From contig NC_068935.1 of the NCBI RefSeq assembly GCF_023091745.1, forward strand, positions 22,489,775 to 22,553,774: a stretch of 64,000 nucleotides of DNA, in the 5' to 3' direction. The DNA is from Budorcas taxicolor (taxonomy: Eukaryota > Chordata > Mammalia > Artiodactyla > Bovidae). The position numbers were made by a program, and so were the translations under genes. Below the pieces are notes generated by a model. That model saw nothing but the letters and a program-made list of their open reading frames with translations, did not search any database and was not told where the DNA came from. Position 1 is the stretch's first letter; each line of letters begins with the position of its first letter. This document shows, piece by piece, positions 21,221 to 32,648 of this stretch.

Positions 21221-22494
21221 TTCAGTTCAGTTCAGTTTAGTTCAGTCGCTCAGTTGTGTCCGAGTCTTTACAACCGCATGAACTGCAGCACGCCAGGCCT
21301 CCCTGTCCATCATCAACTTCCGGAGTCCACTCAAACTCACGTCCATTGAGTCGGTGATGCCATCCAGCCATGTCATCCTCTGTTGTCCCTTTTTCCTCCT
21401 GCCCCCAATCCCTCCCAGCATCAGAGTCTTTTCCAATGAGTCAACTCTTCGCATAAGGTGGGCAAAGTACTGGAGTTTCAGCTTCAGCCTCATTCCTTCC
21501 AAAGAACACCCAGGACTGGTCTCCTTTAGAATGGACTGGTTGGATCTCCTTGCAGTCCAAGGGACTCTCAAGAGTCTTTTCCAACACCACATTTCAAAAG
21601 CATCAATTCTTCAGTGCTCAGCTTCCTTCACAGTCCAACTCGCACATCCATACATGATTACTGGAAAAACTAGAGCCTTGACTAGATGGACCTTTGTTGG
21701 CAAAGTAATGTCTCTGCTTTTGAATATACTATCTAGGGTGGTTATAACTTTCCTTCCAAGGAGTAAACGTCTTTTAATTTTATGGCTGCAGTCACCATCT
21801 GCAGTGATTTTGGAGCCCCCAAAAATAAAGTCTGACACTGTTTCCACTGTTTCCCCATCTATTTCCCATGAAGGACTGGATGCCATGATCTTCATTTTTT
21901 GAATGTTGAGCTTTAAGCCAACTTTTCACTCTCCTCTTTCACTTTCATCAAGAGGCTTTTTAGCTCCTCTTCACTTTCTGCCATAAAGGTGGTGTCATCT
22001 GCATATCTGAGGTTATTGATATTTCTCCTGGCAATCTTGATTCCAGCTTCTACTTCTTCCAGTCCAGCGTTTCTCATGATGTACTCTGCATAGAAGTTAA
22101 ATAAGCAGGGTGACAATATACAGCTTTGATGCACTCCTTTTCCTATTTGGAACCAGTCTGTTGTTCCATGTCCAGTTCTAACTGTTGCTTCCTGACCTGC
22201 ATATAGGTTTCTCAAGAGGCAGGTCAGGTGGTCTGGTATTCCCATCTCTTGAAGAATTTTCCACAGTTTATTGTGATCCACACAGTCAAAGGCTTTGGCA
22301 TAGTCAATAAAGCAGAAACAGATGTTTTTTCTGGAACTCTCTTGCTTTTTCCATGATCCAGCGGATGTTGGCAATTTGATCTCTGGTTCCTCTGCCTTTT
22401 CTAAAACTAGCTTCAACATCAGGAAGTTCATGGTTCATGTACTGCTGAAGCCTGGCTTGGAGAATTTTGAGCATTACTTTACTAGCATGTGAGA
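21221..22494 (-). mobile_element. BovB LINE, 5'-truncated
   Basis: Starts with the inverted ctgaa tail and runs back to the region before reverse transcriptase motif A. Minus-strand frames at 21242-21592, 21611-21895 and 21913-22431 together cover the reverse transcriptase and C-terminus but lie in different registers. A 27-base plus-strand BovB word follows immediately (22497-22525), possibly a tiny 5' inversion. Confidence 0.95.
21913..22431 (-). pseudogene. BovB reverse transcriptase fragment, motifs intact
   Basis: A 172-codon frame holding CFCFIDYAKAFDCVDHNKLW (motif A), IGKGVHQSCILSPCLFNFY (motif B, with S for the usual G) and LRYADDTTFMAE (motif C). The first 30 residues are out of register through an extra base near 22327. 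It ends early at EESEKLA because one T is missing from a run, shifting the frame. Non-functional. Confidence 0.9.
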
Positions 22495-22525
22495 CTAGTC
22501 ATAGCAAACATCCTCTTCCACAGTA

Positions 22526-23383
22526 AAACAAATGACTGAAAAAGCTTAGCAGCAGAATGAGAATGTCAAGGGGGAAAAAAGTCAGGAAATTTGAAGACAG
22601 ATTAACAGAAATCCCATCATTAAAAAAAAGAATGAGAAGATATCTAACATTGTGTGACTTGAGTTCCAGAAAAAGAGAAGAGAAAATAAAGGGAAAACAT
22701 TTGAATAAATAATGGCAACCAAAATTCACAAATGTACCAAATATATAAATTGACAGATTTATGTAATTCCTTAAAGCTCAAGAAAAACCACAACTAGACA
22801 TATCACAGTTTAGTTACTTTAAACCAAAACTAAAAAGAAAATTTGAAATTATGAAAAAACAGTGCATTATTTGAAGAGAATGATATAATAAATAATGATG
22901 CTACAAAAGAAAAAATGGAGATCAGTAGGTAGTAGGAAAACACGTTTAAGTTCTGGAAAAAAAAGTCTGATATCCAGCCTTCATTAATAAAGACAAAACA
23001 CACATTTTTAGATACAAAAACATGTAAAAAAAATTGTCACTAACAGGCTTGCGTTACTATAAAAATTTATGAAAGAAGCTTTTCAGAATTAAGTAAAATA
23101 ACAATAAAAGTAAATGTGGAAATTTGTTAATAAAAACAGAGTTATAAATCATGTTATTGCAAAACAAAACAAAATACTAATATAATCTCTATCATTTGTA
23201 TTTTAATTGAGTAGTTATTCTCATACTTTACTTGAGGCTCAGGATACTTGAATAAATCATTATGCCAGTGACCTTTGAAATAATGTGCATTAAGTATGAA
23301 AATTTAATTTCTAAAGAAATTATGAAAGCTTTGTGTGTATGAAAGAAATTTCTCTAAATTTATTCTTGCAAAAATTTGATAGA
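22526..23383. other. AT-rich unique DNA
   Basis: No gene or nameable repeat; strongly A-rich. Confidence 0.5.
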
Positions 23384-23392
23384 GAAATCTGA

Positions 23393-23616
23393 TTTTTTTT
23401 AAATTTTAATTTATTTATTTTAATTGGAGGCTAATAACTTTACAATATTGTATTGGTTTTGCCATACATCAACATGAATCCACCACGGGTGTACACGTGT
23501 TCCCCATCCTGAATGCCCCTCCCACCTCCCTCCCCGTACCATCCCTCTGGGTCATCCAATGATTCGCCAGTCCAAGTTCGATGCAGGATACAGGATGCTT
23601 GGGGCTGGTGTACTGG
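23393..23616 (-). mobile_element. Miniature twin-primed L1 insertion
   Basis: Flanked by gaaatctga at 23384-23392 and 23617-23625. From a T-rich tail to about 23552 it reads as the L1 3' UTR on the minus strand. From about 23555 to 23616 ('gattcgccagtccaagttcg', 'ggatacaggatgcttggggc') it reads on the plus strand. The inverted piece is the adjoining upstream part of the same 3' UTR. Confidence 0.9.
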
Positions 23617-23625
23617 GAAATCTGA

Positions 23626-25834
23626 GTTTTGAATGGTGGAATATAAAAGGAATTTTCTACTTTAACCTTCTTGAAAATCACACCAAAAAAATTAACACCA
23701 TGCCATAGAAAAAGGGTTTATCAATGCCCTCTGATATTTGATTAGCTATGAAACTATTGTGTCCAGACAGTGATCTAGAGAAGAATTACTGTACTTTCCA
23801 TCTTACCTATTCAACATTGTTTTAATAACATGAAAGATGTGCTTTTCAAAATCAGAAGTCATGTGAATATAATTTTCAATTATCATTGTCCAACTCCACT
23901 TTTCTCCTATTAGCATTCTATTATTATAGGTTAATTTGACATGATGATAGTAGTTAAAAGCCTGTGTAGAAAGCTTCATAATCATTATAATAGTAGCCAG
24001 CATTTATGGAAACTTCACTATATAACAGGCATTTTGCTAAGTTCTCTATAGAAATAAGCTCCTTTAATTTTCAAGTGTCTCTAACTCCCAAACATACTAT
24101 CATCAAATAGCCTAAGATGCCTATTTTTGTATCAAATATATATCATAATGAATCATTTCAGTGTCTAATTCCAAAGTGAATTATCCAGTATAATATAAGT
24201 AGCCTGCTATTTTGGAAAAGAAAACAATGCAAAGCAGTGTAAGTCCTTATGTTTAAAATTTGGACAAATTTCAAAGAATAATCTCTTTTTTAACCAAATG
24301 CATGGAATAATCAATACTATTAATCAGGCTCTGCCTAGTTTCTGATGCAAACTACCTCAAAACCTCATGGCTAAAAAGAATAACCCTTTGTTATAGCTCA
24401 TGGTTATTGTGTGAGGAATTATAGCAATACTTGGCTGAGTGATTCAGCTGTTCCACATGGTGTCAGTTTGAGTCAGTCTGTAGCATTCTGATGGCTAGAA
24501 CGGCCTAGAGGATCTGACATTCATACACTTGCCTGATGCCATGGCAATGGTGTTTAGAAGACTAAATGCTTCTGGGACTGCCTTTTCTTTAGTTCCAGGG
24601 ATTTTTTTCACATGCTGTCTTCAGTAAAGCAGTCACAGAAAAGCAGATTTCTTACATTGTAGCATAAGACTTCAAGAGTGAATGGCCCCAGAAGATCTAG
24701 GAGGAAGCTGCAAGTTATCTTATGACCTAATCTCAAAAGTCCTAGAATTTTACTTCTGCCAAGTCCTATCCATAAAGCCACCTCAGTTTTCAAGGGAAGA
24801 GGAATTACATCCTGAATTTCAATGAGAGGAATGTTTAAAAATTGGCATTTATTTTCAATCTGCCACTGTAAGCAGTAAATAAGGATTAATTGTGAGGATT
24901 TTGTTTTGTTTTGTTTCTCTGAACCTCCGGGTCTATCACTTGAGTTTCCTAATAGATGTTGGACTGATTAATAGAACAGGAATTATGTGATATTATTTTG
25001 ATGATAGATAACTAGATAGACAGATAGCCCAAGACTATAAATGCATCTAATTAGTTCACAAGCATTTCATTTTGGTTGAAAAATTTTAGATTTCACATGA
25101 AAGTTTTGCCAAAATCCTCTCAATATTTAGAACTAAATCCCCTCAATATTTAGAACTAAATATGTAAACATGGTAGGTAAAGCTTGTTAGTTGAAATGGT
25201 GTGGTGTCTTCTTGGTTGGTTTTTTTTCTTCTGGAAATTAAATTTTATCATATTTAAACCATCCAATGTATTTGAAAATAATACAATAAATATTTTACTA
25301 TTTTTTGAAGAATGATAGAACTGATACTTTTATTACAGGTAGGTTGTTTGTGGTTAGATGATGGTAGTTGTTTTGATAGATATTCAGATGTTTTTTTCTG
25401 ACTCTCAACTGCATCTGTACTCAGTGGAAGTCAGTGGCAACATATGGTATAAAAAGATCTAAACCTTGTGTTTTAAAATGCTTAACAGTGTGAAGTATTA
25501 TTAAATGACTCCAAATAATATTATCAGAAGTTTGATCAGGAAAATCAGTATATACAATAAAATCAACCTGAATAAAATCCCAATATCTAGAATAGACCAA
25601 CTAATAAAAATTTACAAGAATTCAGAGAACTTTAGAAATACTGAAGTACTAAAGCATTAAGAACTGAAAACAACAGTAAGTGATTTTTAAATGATGCCTA
25701 TTTCAAAACACAAAAGTTAAAATGTCAAACAAAAAGTAAATCTAAAATACTAAGAAAAATGTAGCAAAATTTGAAGTCCAATTCTAAGACTATTTTAAAT
25801 ATTTTAAAAAATACATTGTAGCACCACAGTACAA
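23626..25834. other. AT-rich DNA with old repeat fragments
   Basis: No gene is seen. About 23998-24090 resembles MIR on the plus strand ('cagcatttatggaaacttca', 'aacaggcattttgctaag'). About 24310-24880 resembles another old mammalian repeat ('ctacctcaaaacctcatggct', then 'ttatgacctaatctcaaaag', 'ccacctcagttttcaaggg'). A 17-base unit ('cctcaatatttagaact') is tandemly doubled at about 25118-25156. Confidence 0.5.
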
Positions 25835-26480
25835 CAAAACAAATATGCTGTTGATGGCAATGCAAACTGATACAACCACTATGGAGAACAGTGTGGAGAT
25901 TCCTTAAAAAAGTAGGAATAAAACTAACATATGACCCAACAATTCCACTACCTGGGAGTATACTCCTAGGAAACCATAATTGAAAAGGGCATATGTACCC
26001 CAGTGTTCATCACAGCACTATTTGCAATAACTAGGACATGGAAGCAACCTCAGTGTCCATCCACAGATGAATGGATAAAGAAGGTGTGGTATATATATGC
26101 AATGGAATATCACTCAGGTATAAAAAGGAATGTATTTGAGTCATTTCTAATGAGGTGGGTGAACCTAGAGCCTATTATACAGAGTGAAATAAGTTAAAGA
26201 GAAAAACAAATATCGTATACTAATGCATATATATGGAATCTAGAAAAATGGTACTGATGATCCTATTTGCAGGGAAGCCAAGGAGACACAGATATAAAGA
26301 ACAGGCTTTTAGACACAATAAGGGAAGAAGACAGTGAGATGATATGAGAGAGAAGCATTGAAACCTATACATTACCATATGTGAATAGATAGTGGAATTT
26401 GCTGTATGAAACAGAAAACCCAAATCCAGTGCTCTATGACGACCTAGAGGGGTGAGAAGGGGTGGGAGGTGGGAGTGAGG
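25835..26480 (+). mobile_element. L1 3' end (ORF2 C-terminus and 3' UTR)
   Basis: Plus-strand words for MFITALFAITRTWKQPQCPS, VWYIYAMEYHSGIKR and EPIIQSEIS give the L1 ORF2p end. The ruminant-type 3' UTR follows ('ggaatctagaaaaatggta', 'gaagccaaggagacacag'). 5'-truncated; the frame is interrupted several times. Confidence 0.85.
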
Positions 26481-26484
26481 GAAA

Positions 26485-26880
26485 TATGTAACAACATGGA
26501 TGAACCTGGAGGGTATTGTGCTTAGAAAAAAAGAGAAAGGCAAATATTGTATGCTAATCACATATACATGGAATATAAAAACTGTAACTAGTTAATATAA
26601 CAAAACAGAAACAAAGTCACAGATACAGAGAATAAAGTTGTGGCTACAAGTGGGGAGAAGGAAGGGAGGGGGTGGTAAAAATGGTAGGGGATTAAGAAAT
26701 ACAAGCTACTATGTAAAATTAAATAATTTAGCCAAAAGCATATATTATCGAGGGAATTTAGCCAATACTTTATAACCTTAAATGGAGTATAATCTATAAA
26801 ATTATTGAATCATCATGTTGTAGTGAAATTAATACAATATTATCAGTCAACTATAATTCAATAAAAAAATTTTTAATAAA
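26485..26880 (+). mobile_element. Second L1 3' end
   Basis: Starts again in the ORF2 end ('aacaacatggatgaacctgg'), runs through a 3' UTR with 'tggctacaagtggggag' and ends in 'caataaaaaaatttttaata'. It follows the previous L1 in the same orientation. Confidence 0.75.
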
Positions 26881-27574
26881 AATTTTCACTTAATATTTGT
26901 GAATCTCAACCATTTGATTGCAGTCAACAACATGTTCTAAGAAAAGACAGTTATTTTCAAAATGTAATTCACAGTACTGATAAATTTCCTTGATTTGTTT
27001 CTCTTTTATTCTCTGTCTTCACCTAATGACTGGAACCCTGAGCCTACTGCTATAGTGGAAAAAAAAAAAAAACTCACCCTTATTCTGCATCATTTCATAC
27101 AACTGAAGACATTTACTAGGTATTCAAATAAATAATCTATTTGCCTTGAGGCAGTTTATATTAGAGAAGGAATCTACTGAATGGTTATTATTCAAAGGAT
27201 TCCTCAATCGTATCTTTTTTGAAACTGAATTTTAAATTGAGAACTACTTGTATTTCATTTATTTGATTGTAAAAGGATCTGAACTCTCTAATCCTTCTTC
27301 ATATCAGCTTTAAAAATTACCAAATTTTCTTGAGCTCAACTCTTTCTTATAACTTCTTCTAGTTTTCCAACATCCTTTTCTAGAGATACAAATGAGTTAG
27401 GTACATGATTGTCTTGCCAGTTATTACAGGATAAGTGTTCTACTCCCATAATCTAGACAGCAATTTTTATAGTCTCTAATATCAGTTTCCCAGTTGTATC
27501 CCTTCAAACCATTGCGTTAATGCCACCTAGTTTATGCTTTTGCAATATCCTACTTCTAAGTATACAGTTTTTGT
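26881..27574. other. AT-rich unique DNA
   Basis: No gene is seen. An A15 run lies at about 27059-27073. Confidence 0.5.
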
Positions 27575-28075
27575 TTCAGTTTTCTTGAAGTATAATTGAC
27601 AAATAAAATTTGTATATATTTAAGGTGTACAACTTGATGCTTTGATATATGTATACATTGCAAAATGATCACTGCAATCAAGATAATTAGCTTATCTATA
27701 AACCTGCATAGTTATCATTTTCTTTCTTTTCATTTGTGTGGTGGGAGCACTTTGGCCATACCCTCTTAGAATATTTCAACTATGCAGTAGAGTATTATTT
27801 ACTATGGTCACCATGATGTATATTAGAACTCCAGGACTTATCCTGTACAACTGAAACTTTGCACCTTTTGATCAATATCTCCTTATTTCAGCCACCACCC
27901 CCCAAATAGCTGGCAACCAGCATTCTCCTCTTAGATTCTATGAATTGGGCCATACCACATATAAATGAGATCACGCAGTATTTGTCATTCTGTGTCTGGC
28001 TTATTTCTCTTATAATTTCATCCATGTCATTGTAAATGGCAGGATTTCATTCTCTTTGCTATGTATCTAATTTAT
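27575..28075 (-). mobile_element. Older L1 3' UTR (L1MA-like)
   Basis: Reverse complement of the older mammalian L1 3' UTR: 'tataattgacaaataaaatt', 'aaggtgtacaacttgatgc', 'agatcacgcagtatttgtc', 'atttcatccatgtcattg'. No coding part. Confidence 0.75.
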
Positions 28076-28089
28076 GTATCAATTAAGAT

Positions 28090-28550
28090 AAGCCGGGTTA
28101 TGCTGAAATAATACTGTAAGCAGTTAGAATAGGGGATGCCTGGAGAAAGAGAACCAGACATGACTTTTCTGACATAAGAGAAGCCATTTTTGGCCCAAGC
28201 TATTTTGTGATCTAAGCCTGGCCGCAGTGCTTCTCCTTGAACAGATCTCACTAATTAACGATCTTAAGGGGACAAAAAAATGCAGGAAAAAACCCACTGC
28301 TTTCAAGCAAGTGAAATAATAATAGCAAAGATAACATATCTGTTGTAAAGACTCCCTGTCTCTATTTCATCAGTAAAGATTAGCCTGATGTGCTCAATCA
28401 TCAGATCAGTTGTAATCTAAAGCATGATGTTGAACTCTTCTGACCATGATTACTTCAATCAGTTACAGTTTGGACTCTGTTGACTACCCAAGTCCCTTCG
28501 TGAATATGAGTGTACCCTAAGCTTAAAACTTCCCCAGTTTTACTGTTCAG
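28090..28550 (+). mobile_element. ERV LTR-like sequence, cut by BovB
   Basis: A stretch resembling the 3' part of a ruminant ERV LTR: 'acccaagtcccttcgtgaat', then 'cttaaaacttccccagtttt'. A BovB begins immediately after at about 28551 and no continuation is recognised behind it. The LTR class is uncertain. Confidence 0.45.
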
Positions 28551-29813
28551 ATCAGTTCAGTTCAGTCGCTCAGTCGTGTCTGACTCTTTGCAACCCCATG
28601 AATCGCAGCACGCCAGGCCTCCCTATCCTTCACCAAATCCTGGAGTTCACTCAGACCCAAGTCCATTGAGTCAGTGATGCCATCCAGCCATCTCATCCTC
28701 TGTCATCCCCTTCTCTTCCTGCCCCCAATCCCTCCCAGAATCAGAGTATTTTCCAATGAGTCAACTCTTCGCATGAGGTGGCCAAAGTACTGGAGTTTCA
28801 GCTTTAGCATCATCCCTTCCAAAGAAATCCCAGGACTGATCTCCTTAAGAATGAACTGGTTGGATCTCCTTGCAGTCCAAGGGACTCTCAAGAGTCTTCT
28901 TCAACACCACACTTCAAAAGCATCAATTCTTTGGCGCTCAGTCTTCTTCACAGTCCAACTCTCACATCCATACATGACTACTGGAAAAACAATAGCCTTG
29001 ACTAGATGGACCTTTGTTGGCAAAGTAATGTCTCTGCTTTTGAATATGCTATCTAGGTTGGTTATAACTTTCCTTCCAAAGAGTAAGCGTCTTTTAATTT
29101 CATGGCTGCAATCACCATCTGCAGTGATTTTGGAGCCCCCCCAAAATAAAGTCTGACACTGTTTCCACTGTTTCTCCATCTATTTCCCATGAAGTGATGG
29201 GACCAGATGCCATGATCTTCATTTTCTGAATGTTGAGCTTCAAGCCAACTTTTCACTCTCCTCTTTCACTTTCATCAAGAGGCTTTTTAGTTCCTCTTCA
29301 CTTTCTGCCATAAGGGTGGTGTCATCTGCATATCTGAGGTTATTGATATTTCTCCCGGCAATCTTTATTCTAGCTTCTGCTCCTTCCAGCCCAGCGTTTC
29401 TCATGATGTACTCTGCATAGAAGTTAAACAAGCAGGGTGACAATATATAGCCTTGATGTACTCCTTTTCCTGTTTGGAACCAGTCTGTTTTTCCATGTCC
29501 AGTTCTAATTGTTGCTTCCTGACCTGTATATACGTTTCTCAAGAGGCAGGTCAGGTGGTCTGGTATTCCCATCTCTTGAAGAATTTTCCACAGTTTATTG
29601 TGATCTACACAGTCAAAGGCTTTGTCAATAAAGCAGAAATAGATGTCATAGTCAATAAAGCAGAAATAGATGTTTTTCTGGAACTCTTTTGCTTTTTCCA
29701 TGATCCAGCAGATGTTGGTAATTAGATCTCTGATTCCTTTGCCTTTTCTAAAACGTTGAATATCTGGAAGTTCACGGTTCACGTATTGCTGAAGCTTGGC
29801 TTGGAGAATTAAG
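28551..29813 (-). mobile_element. BovB LINE, 5'-truncated
   Basis: Inverted ctgaa tail at the left, running back to the reverse transcriptase start. It carries a local tandem duplication inside motif A (29624-29673). Frames at 28703-28891, 28901-29179 and 29240-29813 are in different registers, so it is dead. Confidence 0.95.
29240..29813 (-). pseudogene. BovB reverse transcriptase with duplicated motif A
   Basis: An open frame of about 190 BovB codons; it stays open a further dozen codons into the neighbouring repeat. Motif A is doubled in frame: it reads CFIDYDIYFCFIDKAFDCVD where other copies read CFIDYAKAFDCVD, a net gain of seven residues. Motif B (TGKGVHQGYILSPCLFNFY) and the catalytic LRYADDTTLMAE remain. 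It stops at EESEKLA through a one-base loss, as in the copy at 21913. The duplication would disrupt the active-site strand. Confidence 0.88.
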
Positions 29814-30030
29814 AGAATATAAATGGCAGACTCCACTCCAGCCTCCATGACCTTCCATGGGTTTGCAGGGGCAAATCTGAACCTTTGCTAATTTGGGAAA
29901 AAAGGGGACACAGTGATGAGGGAGGTGCATCCAGGAAAAAATAGTGCAGCTTTGGTACAGGACCCTGGTTCCATCTCAGGGGATACACCATAACAATGTC
30001 TTTAAGCTTTTAAGATGTCAGCATTGGGAC
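29814..30030 (-). repeat. Unnamed ERV-like repeat, copy 1
   Basis: Its reverse complement aligns over about 190 bases with 32040-32240 ('gtatcccctgag', 'accaaagctgca', 'acccatggaaggtcatggag' shared, about 78% by eye). Its neighbour is LTR-like, so it may be ERV internal sequence. Not assigned to a family. Confidence 0.6.
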
Positions 30031-30039
30031 ATTACTAAC

Positions 30040-30394
30040 TTGGAGCTTTTGAGGAAATTAGTGACAAAAGTATATGGTAGGTTATATTAAGGGAGATTGA
30101 GTTGCTTCTGTGATATGAGGAAGGTAAAGGAACTAGAGTACACTGAAGTAAAAGAAGTGTGCGTGTGTTATGATGAAAGCTCAAGCCCTGTGCAGCAGTG
30201 CTGAATTGCTTCTTGGAGACACAGTTTTGGAAGAAGTAGAAAAGAATAGCTTTATTGTTTGGTGAGGGAAATGGGGACACAGCAGATTTGTGCCTCTCAA
30301 AATTGTGTGTTCCATTCCAGGAGGATTTGATGAATAGTTTTATAGCAATGATTCAAGGGTGGGGTTGCTGATAAGATTAGGGCGTATGCAGGAC
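30040..30394 (-). mobile_element. ERV LTR-like sequence
   Basis: On the minus strand it has an AATAAA signal inside 'caaacaataaagctattc' followed about 75 bases on by 'catcataacaca', which looks like the polyadenylation and U5 part of an LTR. BovB 30405-31924 is inserted at its edge. The class is unknown. Confidence 0.4.
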
Positions 30395-30404
30395 CTGCCT
30401 TCCT

Positions 30405-31924
30405 GGAATGTGAAGTCAAGTGGGCCTTAGAAAGCATCACTATGAACAAAGCTAGTGGAGGTGATGGAATTCCAGTTGAGCTATTTCAAATCCTGAAAGA
30501 TGATGCTGTCAATGTGCTGCACTCAATATGCCAGCAAATATGCAAAACTCAGCAGTGGCCACAGGACTGGAAAAGGTCAGTCTTCATTACAACCCCTAAG
30601 AAAGGCAATGCCAAAGAATGCTCAGACTAGCGCACAATTGTGCTCATCTCACATGCTAGTAAAGTAATGCTCAAAATTCTCCAAGCCAGGCTTCAGCAAC
30701 ATATGAACCATGAAATTCCAGATATTCAAGCTGGTTTTAGAAAAGGCATAGGAACCAGAGATCAAATTGCCAACATCCGCTGGATCGTGGAAAAAGCAAG
30801 AGAGTTCCAGAAAAACATCTGTTTCTGCTTTATTGACTATGCCAAAGCCTTTGACTGTTTGGATCACAATAAACTGTGGAAAATTCTTCAAGAGATGGGA
30901 ATACCAGACCACCTGACCTGCCTCTTGAGAAACCTGTATGCAGGTCAGGAAGCAACAATTAGAACTGGACATAGAACAACAGACTGGTTCCAAATATGAA
31001 AAGGAGAGCATCAAGGCTGTATATTGTCACCTTACTTATTTAACTTCTGCGCAGAGTACATCATGAGAAACACTGGACTGGAAGAAACACAAGCTGGAAT
31101 CAAGATTGCCAGGAGAAATATCAATAACCTCAGATATGCAGATGACACCACCCTTATGGCAGAAAGTGAAGAGGAGCTAAAAAGCCTCTTGATGAAAGTA
31201 AAAGAAGAGAGCAAAAAAGTTGGCTTAAAGCTCAACATTCAGAAAATGAAGATCATGGCATCTGGTCCCATCACTTCATGGGAAATAGATGGGGAAACAG
31301 TAGAAAGAGTGTCAGACTTTATTTTGGGGGCTCCAAAATCACTGCAGATGGTGATTACAGCCATGAAATTATAAGACGCTTACTCTTTGGAAGGAAAGTT
31401 ATAACCAACCTAGATAGCATATTCAAAAGCAGAGACATTACTTTGCCGACTAAGGTCCGTCTAGTCAAGGCTCTGGTTTTTCCTGTATTCATGTATGGAT
31501 GTGAGAGTTGGACTGTGAAGAAGACTGAGCGCCGAAGAATTGATGCTTTTGAAGTGTGGTGTTGGAGAAGACTCTTGAGAGTCCCTTGGACTGCAAGGAG
31601 ATCCAACCAGTCCATTCTGAAGAGATCAGCCCTGGGATATCTTTGGAAGGAATGATGCTGAAGCTGAAACTCCAGTACTTTGGCCACCTCATGGGAAAAG
31701 TTGACTCATTGGAAAAGACTCTGATGCTGGGAGAGATTGGGGGCAGGAGGAGAAAGGGACGACCGAGGATGAGATGGCTGGATGGCATCACGGACTCGAT
31801 GGACGTGAGTCTGAGTGACCTCTGAGGGTTGGTGATGGATAGGGAGGCCTGGCATGCTGCAATTCATGGGGTCGCAAAGAGTTGGACACGACTGAGGGAC
31901 TGAACTGAAATGAACTGAACTGAA
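30405..31924 (+). mobile_element. BovB LINE, 5'-truncated, probable target-site duplication
   Basis: Runs from the linker before the reverse transcriptase to a clear (ctgaa)n tail. The flanks carry an imperfect 10-bp repeat, ctgccttcct at 30395-30404 and ctgccctcct at 31925-31934. Frames 30442-30630, 30640-30999, 31024-31374, 31278-31655 and 31556-31825 tile the whole C-terminal two thirds of the ORF with two stops and two frameshifts. Confidence 0.95.
30442..31826 (+). pseudogene. BovB ORF2 pseudogene, nearly continuous
   Basis: Reads MNKASGGDGIPVELFQILKD, then a stop (30628-30630), motif A CFIDYAKAFDCLDHNKLW, TDWFQI and a second stop where others have GKG, then CILSPYLFNF and the catalytic LRYADDTTLMAE. 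A frameshift lies near 31330 (a G-run in the ILGGSK region), a second near 31620 before [10 protein letters not shown]. It then reads to the natural end after SLSDL. Only four lesions separate it from a full reading frame for this part; the endonuclease is absent. Confidence 0.9.
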
Positions 31925-31934
31925 CTGCCCTCCT

Positions 31935-32290
31935 CTAATATGGTCTCAGTTAATCTTCCCAATGAGCTTCTCAGGTTTCCTTTCATGTAGCCTCAGGTGG
32001 TCTTTCATTGGTATGAAGAATTCTGTCATGCTAAAGAGCTTAAAGACATGATTATGTGTATCCCCTGAGCTGAACCAGGACCCTGTCCCAAAGCTGCATT
32101 ATTGTTTTTGGTTGCCCCTCCCTCACCACTGTATCCCCTCTTTCCCAAGTTAGGGATCGTTCAGATCTGCCCCTGAGAACCCATGGAAGGTCATGGAGGC
32201 CAGAATGGAGTCTGTCTCCTATAAGAAACGGGGGCCAGAAAGGCTTCATGCCCAGGAGCCTCACATGGTCCTGTTCAATTTCCTGTGTAT
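31935..32290 (+). repeat. Unnamed ERV-like repeat, copy 2
   Basis: The part at 32040-32240 matches the reverse complement of 29821-30010. It extends further left than the alignment I can support. A minus-strand open frame (32052-32264) is not conserved in copy 1 and is probably chance. Confidence 0.55.
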
Positions 32291-32433
32291 TTAAATGGCA
32301 CTATGAATTAACTGAAATATATGCTTTCATAAACTTACTTTCCTATGTGGACTTTGTACTGAGATCCAGAGTCAACCAAAACAAGTTTTTGAGTGTTTGG
32401 TTTTGGTTTTGCTATTGTTCTTCCATGAAAAGG

Positions 32434-32648
32434 GAGCTTCCCTGGTAGCTCAGGTGGTAAAGAACCTGCCTGCAATGTGGGAGACCTGGGTTTGATCTCT
32501 GGGTCAGGAAAATTCCCTGGAAAAGAGAATGGTGACCCACTCCAGTATTCTTGCCTGGAGAATCCCATGGACAGAGGAGCCTGGCAGGCTACAATCCATG
32601 GGGTCACAAAGAGCTGGACACTGGACACAACTGCGTGACTAACATTTT
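32434..32648 (+). mobile_element. Bov-tA type SINE
   Basis: Starts 'agcttccctggtagctcagg', has a B-box-like 'gggtttgatctctgg', the 'ccactccagtattcttgcct' body and the BovB-like end with a small duplication ('ggacactggacac'). Confidence 0.95.

Noticed and set aside
28551..32290. Palindromic arrangement of BovB plus ERV-like repeat around 30.2 kb
   Set aside because: The order is BovB(-), repeat(-), BovB(+), repeat(+); a true palindrome would have repeat(+) before BovB(+). They are separate copies.
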